In this document: in pieces, positions 9,393-17,859 of the stretch
How the letters are laid out: each line of letters opens with the position of its first letter
How positions within the stretch are numbered: position 1 is the stretch's first letter
Assembly: GCA_903921325.1 (NCBI GenBank)
Contig: CAIXPL010000016.1
Span: 555,903 to 619,902, forward strand
Direction: 5' to 3'
Source: an uncultured Pseudomonadota bacterium
GTDB lineage: Bacteria > Pseudomonadota > Gammaproteobacteria > Burkholderiales > SG8-39
Length of the DNA stretch: 64,000 nucleotides
Made by a program: the position numbers and the translations under genes
Notes under the pieces: model-generated
What the model was told of the DNA's origin: nothing
Database searches by the model: none
What the model saw: the letters and a program-made list of their open reading frames with translations, nothing else

Positions 9393-9457
9393 AAGCGCCG
9401 GACCAAAGAATCCTGGGCAGAAATTACTTTGCCTGCCTTGCAAATGGGTCGGCGCTT
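9393..9457. terminator. Inverted repeat in convergent gap
   Basis: AAGCGCCG at 9393-9400 pairs perfectly with CGGCGCTT at 9450-9457, and a smaller GGCAG/CTGCC pair lies inside the loop. It sits between the convergent monooxygenase and AtzH/HpxZ-like genes, where a bidirectional terminator is expected. The loop is long and no T-tract follows, so the call is tentative. Confidence 0.25.
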
Positions 9458-9503
9458 GAATCGGAACAGATGCCCACTGTCGCACGACTGCGCCTTCTCC
9501 GGC

Positions 9504-9902
9504 TTAGCTTGCCGCCGGATCGTTGATCAGCGACACATGCGCCGACACGATGCGCCAGCCCTCGGGGAGGCGCACCCAGGTCTGACTCTGGCGGCCCACT
9601 TTGCCAGGGGCGCTGTCACGCAGGAACTCGGTGTTGGCCACGGCAAAATCGCGTCCGAATGTCGTGATGCGGGGATTGCGACGGGTACGGGCAAGGCCCA
9701 CCGGTGAGCGGGCAGCGCGGAACTGGCTGATCTCTTCGTAGGACAGCAGAATCTCGCCCATGCCGTAGCGCAGGGTATTCGGGCTTGCCCAGAACTGGCT
9801 GTTGAGCGTTTCCAGATCATTGGACACCAGCGCCGCCTCATAGCGGTCAAACTGGGCACTGACTTCGGCGACGATTTCTGGAAGATTGATTTCGATGCTC
9901 AC
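9504..9902 (-). CDS. AtzH/HpxZ-like protein (DUF3225, NTF2-like fold)
   Basis: A 132-residue protein with the SnoaL/NTF2-like fold of the AtzH and HpxZ family. Typical marks are NDLETLNSQFW (around residue 35), LRYGMGE, and TTFGRDFAVANTEF with a C-terminal WVRLPEGWRIVSAHVS. HpxZ accompanies oxalurate and allantoin catabolism, and AtzH accompanies amidohydrolases of ring-cleavage pathways (AtzE-type) and is needed for full activity of those systems. The start is the GTG at 9902 after a G-rich stretch; a longer frame to 10031 has no family similarity. It lies near the hydantoinase operon but as a separate, oppositely facing unit, which supports a nitrogenous-ring theme for this end of the window. 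Confidence 0.75.
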   Translation of the reverse strand: MSIEINLPEIVAEVSAQFDRYEAALVSNDLETLNSQFWASPNTLRYGMGEILLSYEEISQFRAARSPVGLARTRRNPRITTFGRDFAVANTEFLRDSAPGKVGRQSQTWVRLPEGWRIVSAHVSLINDPAAS

Positions 9903-10065
9903 GCGGGCCCCCTGGTCGATTGGTGCCCTGGAGCGCAGATGCTCAGAGCGCCTCGAATTGTACTCAGGAACGGCCGATGGCCTACCGGCTAACGAAAGCG
10001 TACCGGACCAGCGCCACGACGGGGCGCGCATCCGGTGTGGTTCATAGGCCGCACAAAAGCCAAGC

Positions 10066-10413
10066 CTAAGCCGCTTGCAGCACGATTTCGACTTTCACTG
10101 ATTTATAGGGGAACTCGACGCCGCCATGGGCTGCACGGTTGATGACGCCGGCCTTGAGCAGGCCCATGGCGTCGCCATGAACAGCTTTCACGTCACGGTG
10201 AACGCGGCGGGCAAGTTCGCGAATCGGCAGGGGTCCTGCGCCGCACAGCGCTTTCAGGATCTCCCAGCGCTTGGCCGTCAGCACTCGCCAAAGGACTTCT
10301 GGCGTCGCGAAGCTGATGCGCGCTTCGCCTTCTTGACGTCCGCCTTTCATCGCTTGGGACACATCGGCTAGAACGGCATCCAGCGCCCTTACTTCAAGTA
10401 CGACTGTGTCCAT
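10066..10413 (-). CDS. HTH antitoxin-like protein (TumA / HVO_A0114 family)
   Basis: A 115-residue winged-helix protein. The region KRWEILKALCGAGPLPIRELARRVHRDVKAVHGD (about residues 43-76) is a MarR/ArsR-like recognition helix module, and the C-terminal EFPYKSVKVEI strand is typical of the HVO_A0114 family that pairs with TumE toxins. The ATG at 10413 has a GAGGTGG ribosome site just upstream. The coding region overlaps the end of the toxin-like gene by 20 bases, so the order is toxin then antitoxin on one transcript. It probably represses its own promoter, as such antitoxins usually do. Confidence 0.75.
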   Translation of the reverse strand: MDTVVLEVRALDAVLADVSQAMKGGRQEGEARISFATPEVLWRVLTAKRWEILKALCGAGPLPIRELARRVHRDVKAVHGDAMGLLKAGVINRAAHGGVEFPYKSVKVEIVLQAA

Positions 10414-10678
10414 GATTCCACCTCGTGATTGCGGCACCGAAATCTTTCAGAAGTTGATCCGGTGATAAGAATGGGTACGACCGCTCCAATCCCTCGATAT
10501 GCATGTGATCACCTTTGCCGCGTTCGTTATCGAATCGCAGAACACATACGCCATCTACAACATAAGCAAGTCGGTACTTGAATGGATGACTCGCAGGCGG
10601 AATCGGGTGGCTGAGCTGCCAAATCACAATCTCGGCAAATGCAGTGTCCGAAAAAACAATGCGGCGACGAATAAGCAA
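10394..10678 (-). CDS. TumE-like toxin (DUF6516)
   Basis: A protein of about 94 residues matching the TumE (DUF6516) layout: RRRIVFSDTAFAEIVIWQL, then FKYRLAYVVDG, then the diagnostic FDNERGKGDH, ending in an LLKDF helix. TumE proteins are small toxins encoded directly upstream of HVO_A0114-type antitoxins, the arrangement seen here. No ATG or GTG is available: the frame offers TTG at 10678, with an ATT at 10702 that would add the usual few N-terminal residues. A weak or unusual start may keep toxin expression low. The biochemical target is not established from sequence. Confidence 0.7.
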   Translation of the reverse strand: MLIRRRIVFSDTAFAEIVIWQLSHPIPPASHPFKYRLAYVVDGVCVLRFDNERGKGDHMHIEGLERSYPFLSPDQLLKDFGAAITRWNHGHSRT

Positions 10679-10882
10679 TGCAGAATGGTTGTTGGAAAAA
10701 ATAACAACACCCTAGGTCAATGTCAACTATTCAAGAGATGATGACGAGGATGAGTCGGAATGGCCGGCCCTTGTTTTTCGTGTTGAAAGGATGACTCAGC
10801 GCGTCCATTGAACGGGTGTGCTCGCCCGCGTCGTCCAGTTGCTCTCTGGCACACTGCCACCTTCTTCAAACTGTCGAGCGCC

Positions 10883-11866
10883 ATGGATCGCCTGGAGCGT
10901 TTCTACAAGATCCAGCACCTGCTGGAGACCCACCGCACAGTGCCGGTTGCGCGGTTCCTGGACGAGTTGGGCATTTCCATCGCGACGTTCAAACGCGATC
11001 TGGAGTACATGCGCGATCGCTTCAATGCGCCGATCGAATGGGATCGCGACGCGCGCGGCTACCAGTTTCGAAAAGCGCCCGCTGGCGCGAAGCAGGCTAT
11101 TGGTCCGAAGTTCGAATTGCCCGGGTTGTGGTTTAACGCCTCGGAGATTCGCGCTTTGCTCACCATGCAGCACCTGCTGTCCAATCTTCAGCCAGGGCTG
11201 CTCGAGCCGCATGTGCGGCCATTGCTGGCACGCCTGCGCGGCTTGCTCGATGTGGGTGAATACGGGCCGGAGGAAATCGAACGCCGGGTGCGCGTGCTGC
11301 ACCAGGCCAGTCGCAGCGGTGCCATGCCGCACTTTGAGGTGGTGGCCAACGCGCTATTGAAACGACAGCGCCTGCAGATCACCTACCACGGCCGCGAGCG
11401 CAACCAGACCACCGAACGCGAAGTCTCGCCGCAGCGCCTGGTCCACTATCGTGACAACTGGTATCTCGATGCCTGGTGTCATTTGAGAGAGGATCTGCGC
11501 AGTTTTTCGCTCGACGCCTTCGTCGCGGCGCAAGCCACCGAGCGGCGAGCCCGCGCTGTGACTGACAGTGAACTGGACCGTGTGCTCGCCGCAGGCTACG
11601 GAATCTTCGCCGGTGCCCAGGTGCAATGGGCGAGCCTGCGCTTCAGTGCCGAGCGTGCTCGCTGGGTAGCCTCCGAACAGTGGCATCCCGAGCAACGCGG
11701 TGAGCGTGAGCCCGATGGCAGCTACCGCCTGGAACTTCCTTTCAGCGATCCGCGCGAACTCATGATGGACGTCCTGCGTCACGGCTCGCATGTGGAGGTA
11801 CTTGCGCCAGCCTCGTTGCGTGCGGCGGTGGCAGAGGAACTTCGCGTGGCGCTCATGCGCTACTGA
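10883..11866 (+). CDS. WYL-domain transcriptional regulator (YafY-type)
   Basis: A 327-residue regulator. The first 65 residues form a DeoR-like winged helix (RLERFYKIQHLLETHRTVPVARFLDELGIS...FKRDLEYMRDR). The middle carries a WYL domain with the expected NWYLDAWCHLREDLRSFSLDA stretch (about residues 192-212), and the C-terminus is a WCX extension ending VLAPASLRAAVAEEL. WYL proteins sense ligands, often nucleic-acid fragments, and control stress, phage-defence or toxin loci. The ATG at 10883 starts the recognisable HTH; the frame extends 25 codons upstream without similarity. It diverges from the TumE/TumA pair by about 200 bases and could regulate it, which is inference. Confidence 0.85.
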   Translation: MDRLERFYKIQHLLETHRTVPVARFLDELGISIATFKRDLEYMRDRFNAPIEWDRDARGYQFRKAPAGAKQAIGPKFELPGLWFNASEIRALLTMQHLLSNLQPGLLEPHVRPLLARLRGLLDVGEYGPEEIERRVRVLHQASRSGAMPHFEVVANALLKRQRLQITYHGRERNQTTEREVSPQRLVHYRDNWYLDAWCHLREDLRSFSLDAFVAAQATERRARAVTDSELDRVLAAGYGIFAGAQVQWASLRFSAERARWVASEQWHPEQRGEREPDGSYRLELPFSDPRELMMDVLRHGSHVEVLAPASLRAAVAEELRVALMRY

Positions 11867-12003
11867 ATCTTGCTTCGTTTTGCAGTGACATCTCGCCATC
11901 GATTTTGCGGCGGAATCTCGCATCGTTCTCAGTGAAATATCGCCTCGTATTGCGGTGAAAGCTCGCCTCGTTTTGCAGTGAAATCTAGAATCGTTTTCAG
12001 TGG
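11867..12003. repeat. Degenerate tandem array, six units of 21-25 bp
   Basis: Six imperfect copies of a unit close to ATCTCGCCTCGTTTTGCAG followed by TGAA, at 11867, 11890, 11915, 11937, 11960 and 11983, begin directly after the WYL gene stop codon. A seventh, decayed half-unit starts at 12004. The array is not coding and has no transposase beside it. Multiple short terminal repeats of this kind are known at the ends of IS21-family elements, so this may be an orphan element end, but that link is inference. Confidence 0.75.
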
Positions 12004-12065
12004 ATCATCGATTGAGCGACTAGGCCGGCAAACTGGGTTCTCACCCCCAACGCATGGAGATCCCC

Positions 12066-12506
12066 GTGAGCGTTCTAGCCGAAGCCATCAGTGTTGTCAT
12101 GTCCTGCTCTGCCGTTCAGCGGCACTATCCCGGGGGGCTTGCAGCGCTGGCCCGCGACACCCCGGCGGGCAGTTTTTGTAGCGATGGATTGCTCGCTCGC
12201 GCGGGTTTTACCAGCCGCGGTGCGGCCGAATTCTTCGCTGCCTTGATGCGTGCGAGCGGTCTGACCCAGTTTGTGCGCGGCCACGCCGCCGATTTTGTGC
12301 TGGTCGATGAGCAGAGCGGGCCCTTGAGCGCCTGCCTGTGGCTTGAATTCGGCCACGACCGCAACGGCGTGGCGCTGTGCTGGCATGCCGCGGCCCGGCG
12401 CGGTTCGTTGCGAGTACCCGAAGGCTGGCAGGCCGGCCGCCGGTGGGCGGCACCTGCGCACGAAGCCTCGATGCTCAAGCAGGACTGTCCGTACGTCACC
12501 CACTAA
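12066..12506 (+). CDS. Hypothetical protein upstream of accA
   Basis: A frame of 146 residues from a GTG at 12066 that has a GGAG ribosome site six bases upstream; an ATG at 12054 adds four codons. I do not recognise the family. The sequence has an N-terminal helix (VLAEAISVVMSCSAVQRHYPGGLAALA), a glycine/aromatic middle section, a WLEFGHDRNGVALCWH strand-like segment and a tail with VPEGWQAGRRW. No signal peptide or membrane helix is evident. Codon usage matches the surrounding housekeeping genes, and the frame is clean with a good ribosome site, which supports a real gene. It ends about 120 bases before accA. Confidence 0.6.
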   Translation: MSVLAEAISVVMSCSAVQRHYPGGLAALARDTPAGSFCSDGLLARAGFTSRGAAEFFAALMRASGLTQFVRGHAADFVLVDEQSGPLSACLWLEFGHDRNGVALCWHAAARRGSLRVPEGWQAGRRWAAPAHEASMLKQDCPYVTH

Positions 12507-12600
12507 GTCGGTCGGGAAAATTGGCGCTCGGTGAGGCCACGGTGACCGACGCACGGATCTCGACCGCTTCAGAATAAATCCGAATCGTGCTTGGCTTGAA

Positions 12601-12626
12601 GGCCCGGGTCGTGCAGAATCCGGGCC
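12601..12626 (+). promoter_or_regulatory. GC hairpin abutting the accA start codon
   Basis: GGCCCGG at 12601-12607 pairs perfectly with CCGGGCC at 12620-12626, ending one base before the accA ATG and covering the place where a ribosome site should be. No other Shine-Dalgarno sequence is visible. A translational control role is possible. Confidence 0.35.
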
Positions 12627-12627
12627 G

Positions 12628-13596
12628 ATGAAGACGACCTTTCTGGATTTTGAGCAGCCGATTGCCGAGCTTGAGGCGCGCGTTGAAGAATTGCGCTTCG
12701 TGCAGGACGATTCGGCGGTGGATATCTCCGAGGAAATCGGGCGCCTGGCCAAGAAGAGCCAGACGCTCACCAAGGAGATCTACGGCCGCCTCACGCCCTG
12801 GCAAGTCTCGCAGGTGTCGCGCCATCCGCAGCGCCCCTATACGCTTGACTATATCGAGTCCATCTTTACCAATTTCGAGGAACTGCACGGCGATCGTGCC
12901 TATGCCGATGATCTGTCGATCGTCGGCGGCTTCGCCCGATTTGGCGGTGAACCGGTGATGGTGATCGGTCATCAGAAGGGCCGTGACACCAAAGAAAAAA
13001 TCCTCCGCAACTTTGGCATGCCGCGGCCTGAGGGTTATCGCAAGGCCTTGCGCCTGATGAAACTCGCCGAGCGCTTCCATCTGCCGGTGATGACGTTCAT
13101 CGACACCCCGGGGGCCTATCCGGGCATCGGTGCTGAAGAACGTGGTCAGTCCGAGGCGATCGGGCGCAATCTGTTCGAGATGTCGCGCCTGCGCGTGCCC
13201 GTCGTGTGCACCATCATCGGTGAGGGCGGTTCGGGTGGGGCGCTTGCCATTGCAGTCGGCGATACCGTGCTGATGCTGCAGTACGCCACCTACTCGGTCA
13301 TTTCGCCCGAAGGGTGCGCCTCCATCCTCTGGAAAAGTGCTGACAAGGCACCCGAAGCAGCCGAGACACTGGCCATTACCGCCACGCGACTCAAATCCCT
13401 CGGTCTGATCGATCGCATCGTGCCCGAACCGGTTGGTGCGGCCCATCGCGATCCCGCGGCGGTTGCGCTGTCGCTGAAAAAGGCGCTGCTGGAGGCACTC
13501 AAACCGCTGCGCAATATGGATGCCGACGAGCTCATCGAAGCGCGCTATACGCGTCTGATGACCTATGGCAAATTCCGCGAAGTCGAAGTCAGCTGA
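12628..13596 (+). CDS. accA: Acetyl-CoA carboxylase carboxyltransferase subunit alpha
   Basis: The 322-residue alpha subunit of the carboxyltransferase that, with AccD, moves the carboxyl group from biotin to acetyl-CoA to make malonyl-CoA for fatty acid synthesis in the cytoplasm. The length is the family norm. Conserved stretches are [47 protein letters not shown] and the glycine-rich [11 protein letters not shown] oxyanion region, followed by [15 protein letters not shown]. tilS overlaps its 3' end by 32 bases. Confidence 0.98.
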   Translation: MKTTFLDFEQPIAELEARVEELRFVQDDSAVDISEEIGRLAKKSQTLTKEIYGRLTPWQVSQVSRHPQRPYTLDYIESIFTNFEELHGDRAYADDLSIVGGFARFGGEPVMVIGHQKGRDTKEKILRNFGMPRPEGYRKALRLMKLAERFHLPVMTFIDTPGAYPGIGAEERGQSEAIGRNLFEMSRLRVPVVCTIIGEGGSGGALAIAVGDTVLMLQYATYSVISPEGCASILWKSADKAPEAAETLAITATRLKSLGLIDRIVPEPVGAAHRDPAAVALSLKKALLEALKPLRNMDADELIEARYTRLMTYGKFREVEVS

Positions 13597-15340
13597 ACGC
13601 GCGCCCGACGGCCCCATCGACGGTCCGATCGATGGTCCGATAGTAGGCCTGCAGCGAGCCTTCGAAGCGCAGATTCGTCATCTGCTCGCAGGTGGTCCCA
13701 CCGGCACGCTCGCTGCGACGGGTGCGGCAAATGACTGCCGTTCCACTGGCGCACAAAATCCCCTCAGTCATACCGATGCGGTCAGTGGACTACGCGCCGA
13801 CATTGTCTGTCGCACGGGGCCCGTTCGCATCTGCATCGCGCTCTCTGGCGGCATGGATTCAGTGGTGCTGCTTGACCTGTTCACCCGATTGCCCGTTGAA
13901 CTGGGTGTCAAATTGCAGGCTTTGCATGTCCACCATGGCCTGAGCCCGAATGCCGAGCTCTGGGCGCAGTTCTGCCAGCGTCTGTGCGCGCGGCGCAAGG
14001 TGAGGCTGCACATCGCCAAGGTGCGCATCGAATCGATTGCGAAACTGGGGGTCGAGGCAGCTGCCCGCCAGGCGCGCTATGCCGAGTACGCCCGCAGCGG
14101 TGCACCCTGGGTTGCGCTCGCGCATCACGCCGATGACCAGGCCGAGACGCTGCTATTGCAACTGCTGCGCGGTGCCGGAGTCAGTGGGCTCGCTGGTATG
14201 CCACTGGTACGCGCCCTGCGTTCTGACGAGGCGGCTACCTGCCAGACCGTGATTGCTGGCGAGGCCGCACCGCCAGCGATGGTTGTTTCTGACGAGGCAC
14301 CACGCCGCCAGCTCACGGTGTCTGTCGAGGGTGAACGCTGCCAGATCATGCGCCCCTTGCTTGATTTCCGTCGTGAGCGGCTGCTCGCCTACGCCCGTGC
14401 GCGACGTCTGCGCTGGGTCGAAGACGAATCCAATAGCGACACGGCATTTGTCAGAAATGCGCTGCGCCACGAAATCCTGCCGCGCCTGCAGGCAATCCAG
14501 CTGCACGCGGTCGAGAACATTGTGCGTAGCGCGCGCCATCTGGCGAGCGCCGATCGCCTGCTGCATGTTCTCTCGCAAGAGGATCTACAGCAGGCCCAAG
14601 AGGCGTCACCCAATGGCGCAGCAGGGCAGTTGAACATCGCCGCGCTATCGCGCCTGGGCGACGAGCGCGCCCTCAACGCGCTTCGCCACTGGCTGGGCGC
14701 GCAAGGCTTTCGTGCGTTGTCTACCGCTCGCTTACGCGAAATCTGGCAGCAGCTCAGCAGTGCCCGCGCCGATGCCATGATCGACTGCGCGCTGCCAGGG
14801 GCCCGTCTGCGCCGCTATCGTGCGCACGCAATGCTGGTCGGAGCATCGCCCGCGCCTCGGGCGTCTCTCGCATCGCCCGCGTCTTCCGCATCGCTCGCAT
14901 CGCCCGCGCCTCCCTCGTCTCCCGCGTCTCCGTCGTCTCCCGCGCCTCCCTCGTCTCCGTCGTCTCCGTCGTCCAAGCGGTCCGCCGTACCGACACTCGA
15001 TTGGGACGGTTCAACCCGCTGGGAGATTGAAGCCCTCGGTGGCGCGATCGAGTTCGAGCGTTGTCTTGGCCGAGGGCTGCGGGCGAGTCTGTGTGACCCG
15101 GTACGACGGCTCAGCGTTGGACCGCGCCCGCAGGGGCGCTTTCAGCCCGCCGGGGCGGCCCACAGCCGACCCCTGAAGGACCTGTTTCAGGACGCTGGGG
15201 TGCCCCCGTGGCAACGCGCCCGCGAGCCTTATCTGTTCGTCGATGGACGCCTCGCCTGGGCACCCACGCTCGGGGTCGCGGCACATGTCGCGGCACAACC
15301 TGACGAATGGGGCTTGCTGCCCGCCTGGCGCGACGCCTAG
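13565..15340 (+). CDS. tilS: tRNA(Ile)-lysidine synthase
   Basis: TilS attaches lysine to C34 of tRNA-Ile(CAU) using ATP. The N-type ATP pyrophosphatase loop SGGMDS is at residues 94-99, followed by [11 protein letters not shown] and the [19 protein letters not shown] signature, then RPLL, EDESN and a TilS C-terminal domain ending near [18 protein letters not shown]. At 591 residues it is much longer than usual. An extension of about 85 residues precedes the P-loop and includes a repeated GPID segment, and a Ser/Pro/Ala linker of about 45 residues (427-472) precedes the C-terminal domain. The ATG at 13565 overlaps accA; a later start is possible. Confidence 0.93.
   Translation: MANSAKSKSAERAPDGPIDGPIDGPIVGLQRAFEAQIRHLLAGGPTGTLAATGAANDCRSTGAQNPLSHTDAVSGLRADIVCRTGPVRICIALSGGMDSVVLLDLFTRLPVELGVKLQALHVHHGLSPNAELWAQFCQRLCARRKVRLHIAKVRIESIAKLGVEAAARQARYAEYARSGAPWVALAHHADDQAETLLLQLLRGAGVSGLAGMPLVRALRSDEAATCQTVIAGEAAPPAMVVSDEAPRRQLTVSVEGERCQIMRPLLDFRRERLLAYARARRLRWVEDESNSDTAFVRNALRHEILPRLQAIQLHAVENIVRSARHLASADRLLHVLSQEDLQQAQEASPNGAAGQLNIAALSRLGDERALNALRHWLGAQGFRALSTARLREIWQQLSSARADAMIDCALPGARLRRYRAHAMLVGASPAPRASLASPASSASLASPAPPSSPASPSSPAPPSSPSSPSSKRSAVPTLDWDGSTRWEIEALGGAIEFERCLGRGLRASLCDPVRRLSVGPRPQGRFQPAGAAHSRPLKDLFQDAGVPPWQRAREPYLFVDGRLAWAPTLGVAAHVAAQPDEWGLLPAWRDA
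14845..14982 (+). repeat. Simple-sequence tract within tilS
   Basis: A purine-poor stretch built of short units such as tcgcccgcg and cctcgtctcc encodes a Ser/Pro/Ala-rich linker in TilS, in frame. The repeats are imperfect but clearly amplified compared with the flanking coding sequence. It likely arose by slippage between two TilS domains. Confidence 0.8.
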
Positions 15341-15377
15341 AGCAACCGCCTGTCGCGACGCCTAGAGCAACCGCCTG
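15329..15377 (+). repeat. 24-bp direct duplication over the tilS stop codon
   Basis: The 24 bases at 15329-15352 are repeated exactly at 15354-15377 with one base between. The first copy contains the tilS TAG stop, so the second is a non-coding echo of the gene end. It looks like a recent tandem duplication. Confidence 0.85.
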
Positions 15378-15468
15378 CTGCCCGTGTCAGATGTCTCGGG
15401 ATTGCAGAAAATCAATGTTAAAATAAAAGGTTAGGTCGAATAGTCGATCTTGTTAAGGAGATTGAGTC

Positions 15469-15894
15469 ATGGCAGTTGAACGCACACTTTCCATCATCAA
15501 GCCCGACGCGGTGGCAAAAAATGTCGTCGGTCAGATCCTTGCGCGCTTCGAAGGCGCGGGGCTGCGGGTTGTTGCCGCGCGGATGATGCACCTGTCGCAG
15601 GCCCAGGCCCAGGCGTTCTATGCCGTGCACAAAGAGCGTCCCTTCTTTGGTGACCTGGTGAGCTTCATGATCTCCGGTCCGGTGATGATCCAGGTGCTCG
15701 AAGGCGAGAACGCCATTGCGAAGAATCGCGAGCTGATGGGCGCCACCGATCCGAAGAAAGCCGATAGGGGCACCATTCGTGCGGATTTTGCCGACAGCAT
15801 CGATGCCAATGCTGTGCATGGCTCCGATGGTGTGGAGACCGCGCGTAACGAGATCGGGTTTTTCTTCTCTGCACTTGACGTGCACGGCCGCTGA
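15469..15894 (+). CDS. ndk: Nucleoside diphosphate kinase
   Basis: A 141-residue enzyme that equalises nucleoside triphosphate pools by transferring the gamma phosphate through a phospho-histidine. The start [12 protein letters not shown], the central [13 protein letters not shown] and the active-site stretch NAVHGSDG (His near residue 117) are all standard, as is the length. A strong AAGGAG ribosome site precedes the ATG. A TAAAAT hexamer at 15419-15424 could be a -10 element, without an obvious -35. It leads the conserved ndk-rlmN-pilF-rodZ-ispG-hisS gene order. Confidence 0.98.
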   Translation: MAVERTLSIIKPDAVAKNVVGQILARFEGAGLRVVAARMMHLSQAQAQAFYAVHKERPFFGDLVSFMISGPVMIQVLEGENAIAKNRELMGATDPKKADRGTIRADFADSIDANAVHGSDGVETARNEIGFFFSALDVHGR

Positions 15895-15916
15895 AACGGC
15901 TACCGGCGCCAACGCG

Positions 15917-17032
15917 ATGACGGCTAATCTGCTCGAACTCGATGCCCAGGGGTTCGCTGACTTTGTCAGCGGCCTGGGCGAGAAGCCGTTTCGCGCCCGC
16001 CAGTTGCTGCGCTGGCTGCACCAGCGCTGCGAAGCGGATTTCTCGGCGATGAGCGATCTGGCGCGTGAATTTCGCCAGCGCCTGGAGACCACGGCTTGTA
16101 TCACCCCGCCAGCGGTGATCTCCGACAGCCTTGCTGCCGATGGCACACGCAAATGGCTGCTTCAGGTGGGCACCGGCAATGCGATTGAATCCGTGTTCAT
16201 TCCCGAGGCCGATCGCGGCACCCTGTGCATCTCGACTCAGGCCGGCTGCGCAATGGATTGTGCGTTCTGCTCGACCGGCAAGCAGGGTTTCAATCGCAAT
16301 TTGAGTATGGGCGAGATCATCGGCCAGCTGTGGTGGGCTGAGCGATCGTTACGCGCCGATGCCCGCGCCGCCGGGATTGCCGACCCCGGGCGCATGATCT
16401 CCAACGTCGTACTGATGGGCATGGGCGAGCCGCTGCTTAATTTTGACAATGTCGTGCCGGCCCTGCGCCTGATGCTGGATGACAATGCCTATGGGCTGTC
16501 GCGGCGCCGCGTCACGGTGTCTACATCGGGCATCGTGCCTCTCATTGATCGCCTCGCCGAAGAGTGTCCGGTGTCCCTCGCCGTATCGTTGCATGCGGCC
16601 AATGATGAGTTGCGTGACCGGCTGATGCCGATCAACCGCAAATATCCCCTCGCGCAGCTGCTTGCGGCCTGCCGCCGCTATCTGCGCCGTGCCCCGCGCG
16701 AATGGATCATGTTCGAATATGTGATGCTCGCCGGGGTCAATGACCGCGCCGAGGATGTGCAGGCGTTGATCGAGTGCGTCGGCGATTTGCCCTGCAAGAT
16801 CAATTTGATCCCGTTCAATCCGTTTCCGCAGGCCGGGTTCAAGCGTTCGTCGCGTGAGACGATCAGAGCGTTTGCCGAGCGGCTCAATGCGGCGGGTATC
16901 ATCGCCACTACCCGGCGCACGCGGGGCGACGATATCGATGCTGCGTGTGGGCAATTGGCCGGTCAAATTCAGGACCGTACCCGGCGCGATGCGCGTCTGG
17001 CGCGTCGTGAAGCCGCAGGGGTGATGTCATGA
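15917..17032 (+). CDS. rlmN: Dual-specificity 23S rRNA/tRNA adenine-C2 methyltransferase RlmN
   Basis: A 371-residue radical-SAM enzyme that methylates A2503 of 23S rRNA and A37 of some tRNAs. The iron-sulfur cluster motif CxxxCxxC is at Cys111, Cys115 and Cys118, and the conserved catalytic cysteine near the C-terminus lies in [13 protein letters not shown]. Other marks are MGMGEPLLN and the start [13 protein letters not shown]. The ATG at 15917 gives the family-length protein; the frame is open further upstream inside ndk without similarity. Its stop overlaps the pilF start (ATGA). Confidence 0.97.
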   Translation: MTANLLELDAQGFADFVSGLGEKPFRARQLLRWLHQRCEADFSAMSDLAREFRQRLETTACITPPAVISDSLAADGTRKWLLQVGTGNAIESVFIPEADRGTLCISTQAGCAMDCAFCSTGKQGFNRNLSMGEIIGQLWWAERSLRADARAAGIADPGRMISNVVLMGMGEPLLNFDNVVPALRLMLDDNAYGLSRRRVTVSTSGIVPLIDRLAEECPVSLAVSLHAANDELRDRLMPINRKYPLAQLLAACRRYLRRAPREWIMFEYVMLAGVNDRAEDVQALIECVGDLPCKINLIPFNPFPQAGFKRSSRETIRAFAERLNAAGIIATTRRTRGDDIDAACGQLAGQIQDRTRRDARLARREAAGVMS

Positions 17033-17859
17033 AAACCATCGGGTGGGGACTGCTCAGTGTGCTCACAGTGGCGCTGCTGTGCGGCTGTGGCGGCGGTGCG
17101 GGGTTGGTCTCATCCGAGAGCCGGCTTGATTACGGCCCGGCCGAGGGTAATCGCGAGAGCACCGATCCCATCCTCGGCGATCGCAAAGACGCGCGCAGTC
17201 GCGCCATTGCTCACACCGACCTCGCGGCGGCATATTTTGAAAAAGGCGAAATGGCAATTGCGCTTGAGGAAACCCGCATCGCCCTGCGCATCGATGACAG
17301 CTATCCGCCGATATACAACTTGCTTGGGCTGATCCAGATGCAGTTGAAGGACCCGGCACAGGCGCGCGCCAGTTTCGAGCGGGCTCTGCGTCTGGATTCG
17401 CGCGATCCGGATATCAATCACAATTTCGGGCGCTTTCTGTGCCAGAACGGCAGCGAGACAGAAGGCATCCGATATTTCATGAATGCGGTGCAGAATCCGT
17501 TGTACAAGTCGCCTGCCCGTTCTTACGGTGCGGCGGGGGCCTGTTATCAGAGCCTCAAACGTGATGACGATGCCTTTGACATGTATGACCGCGCACTGAA
17601 ACTCGATCCAAATTATCAGGCTGCACTGTTACCCCATGCAACGCTGCTGATGCGTCGCGGCGCTCTGGATGAGGCAAGCGCCTTGCTCGTGCGATACAAC
17701 CGGCTTGCTCGCCCGAACATGGATTCGCTGTGGTTGACCGTGCGGATCGCGCATCGCCGCGGGGACGCGCAAACCGAGAAGGATGCGAGTGCTGCGTTGC
17801 GCCGCACCTACCCCGATTCGGAGCCAGTCCGCGCGATGGATCGCGGGGATTTCCGATGA
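17029..17859 (+). CDS. pilF: Type IV pilus biogenesis/stability lipoprotein PilF (PilW)
   Basis: A 276-residue outer-membrane lipoprotein pilotin that helps the PilQ secretin assemble. A signal peptide ends in the lipobox LCGC with Cys20, and about six TPR units follow: [47 protein letters not shown], and so on. This position between rlmN and rodZ is standard in betaproteobacteria. Both ends overlap neighbours by four bases, implying coupled translation. Confidence 0.92.
   Translation: MKTIGWGLLSVLTVALLCGCGGGAGLVSSESRLDYGPAEGNRESTDPILGDRKDARSRAIAHTDLAAAYFEKGEMAIALEETRIALRIDDSYPPIYNLLGLIQMQLKDPAQARASFERALRLDSRDPDINHNFGRFLCQNGSETEGIRYFMNAVQNPLYKSPARSYGAAGACYQSLKRDDDAFDMYDRALKLDPNYQAALLPHATLLMRRGALDEASALLVRYNRLARPNMDSLWLTVRIAHRRGDAQTEKDASAALRRTYPDSEPVRAMDRGDFR

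Noticed and set aside
15402..15424. TTGCAG and TAAAAT as a promoter for ndk
   Set aside because: The spacing is only 11 bases, too short for a standard sigma-70 promoter.
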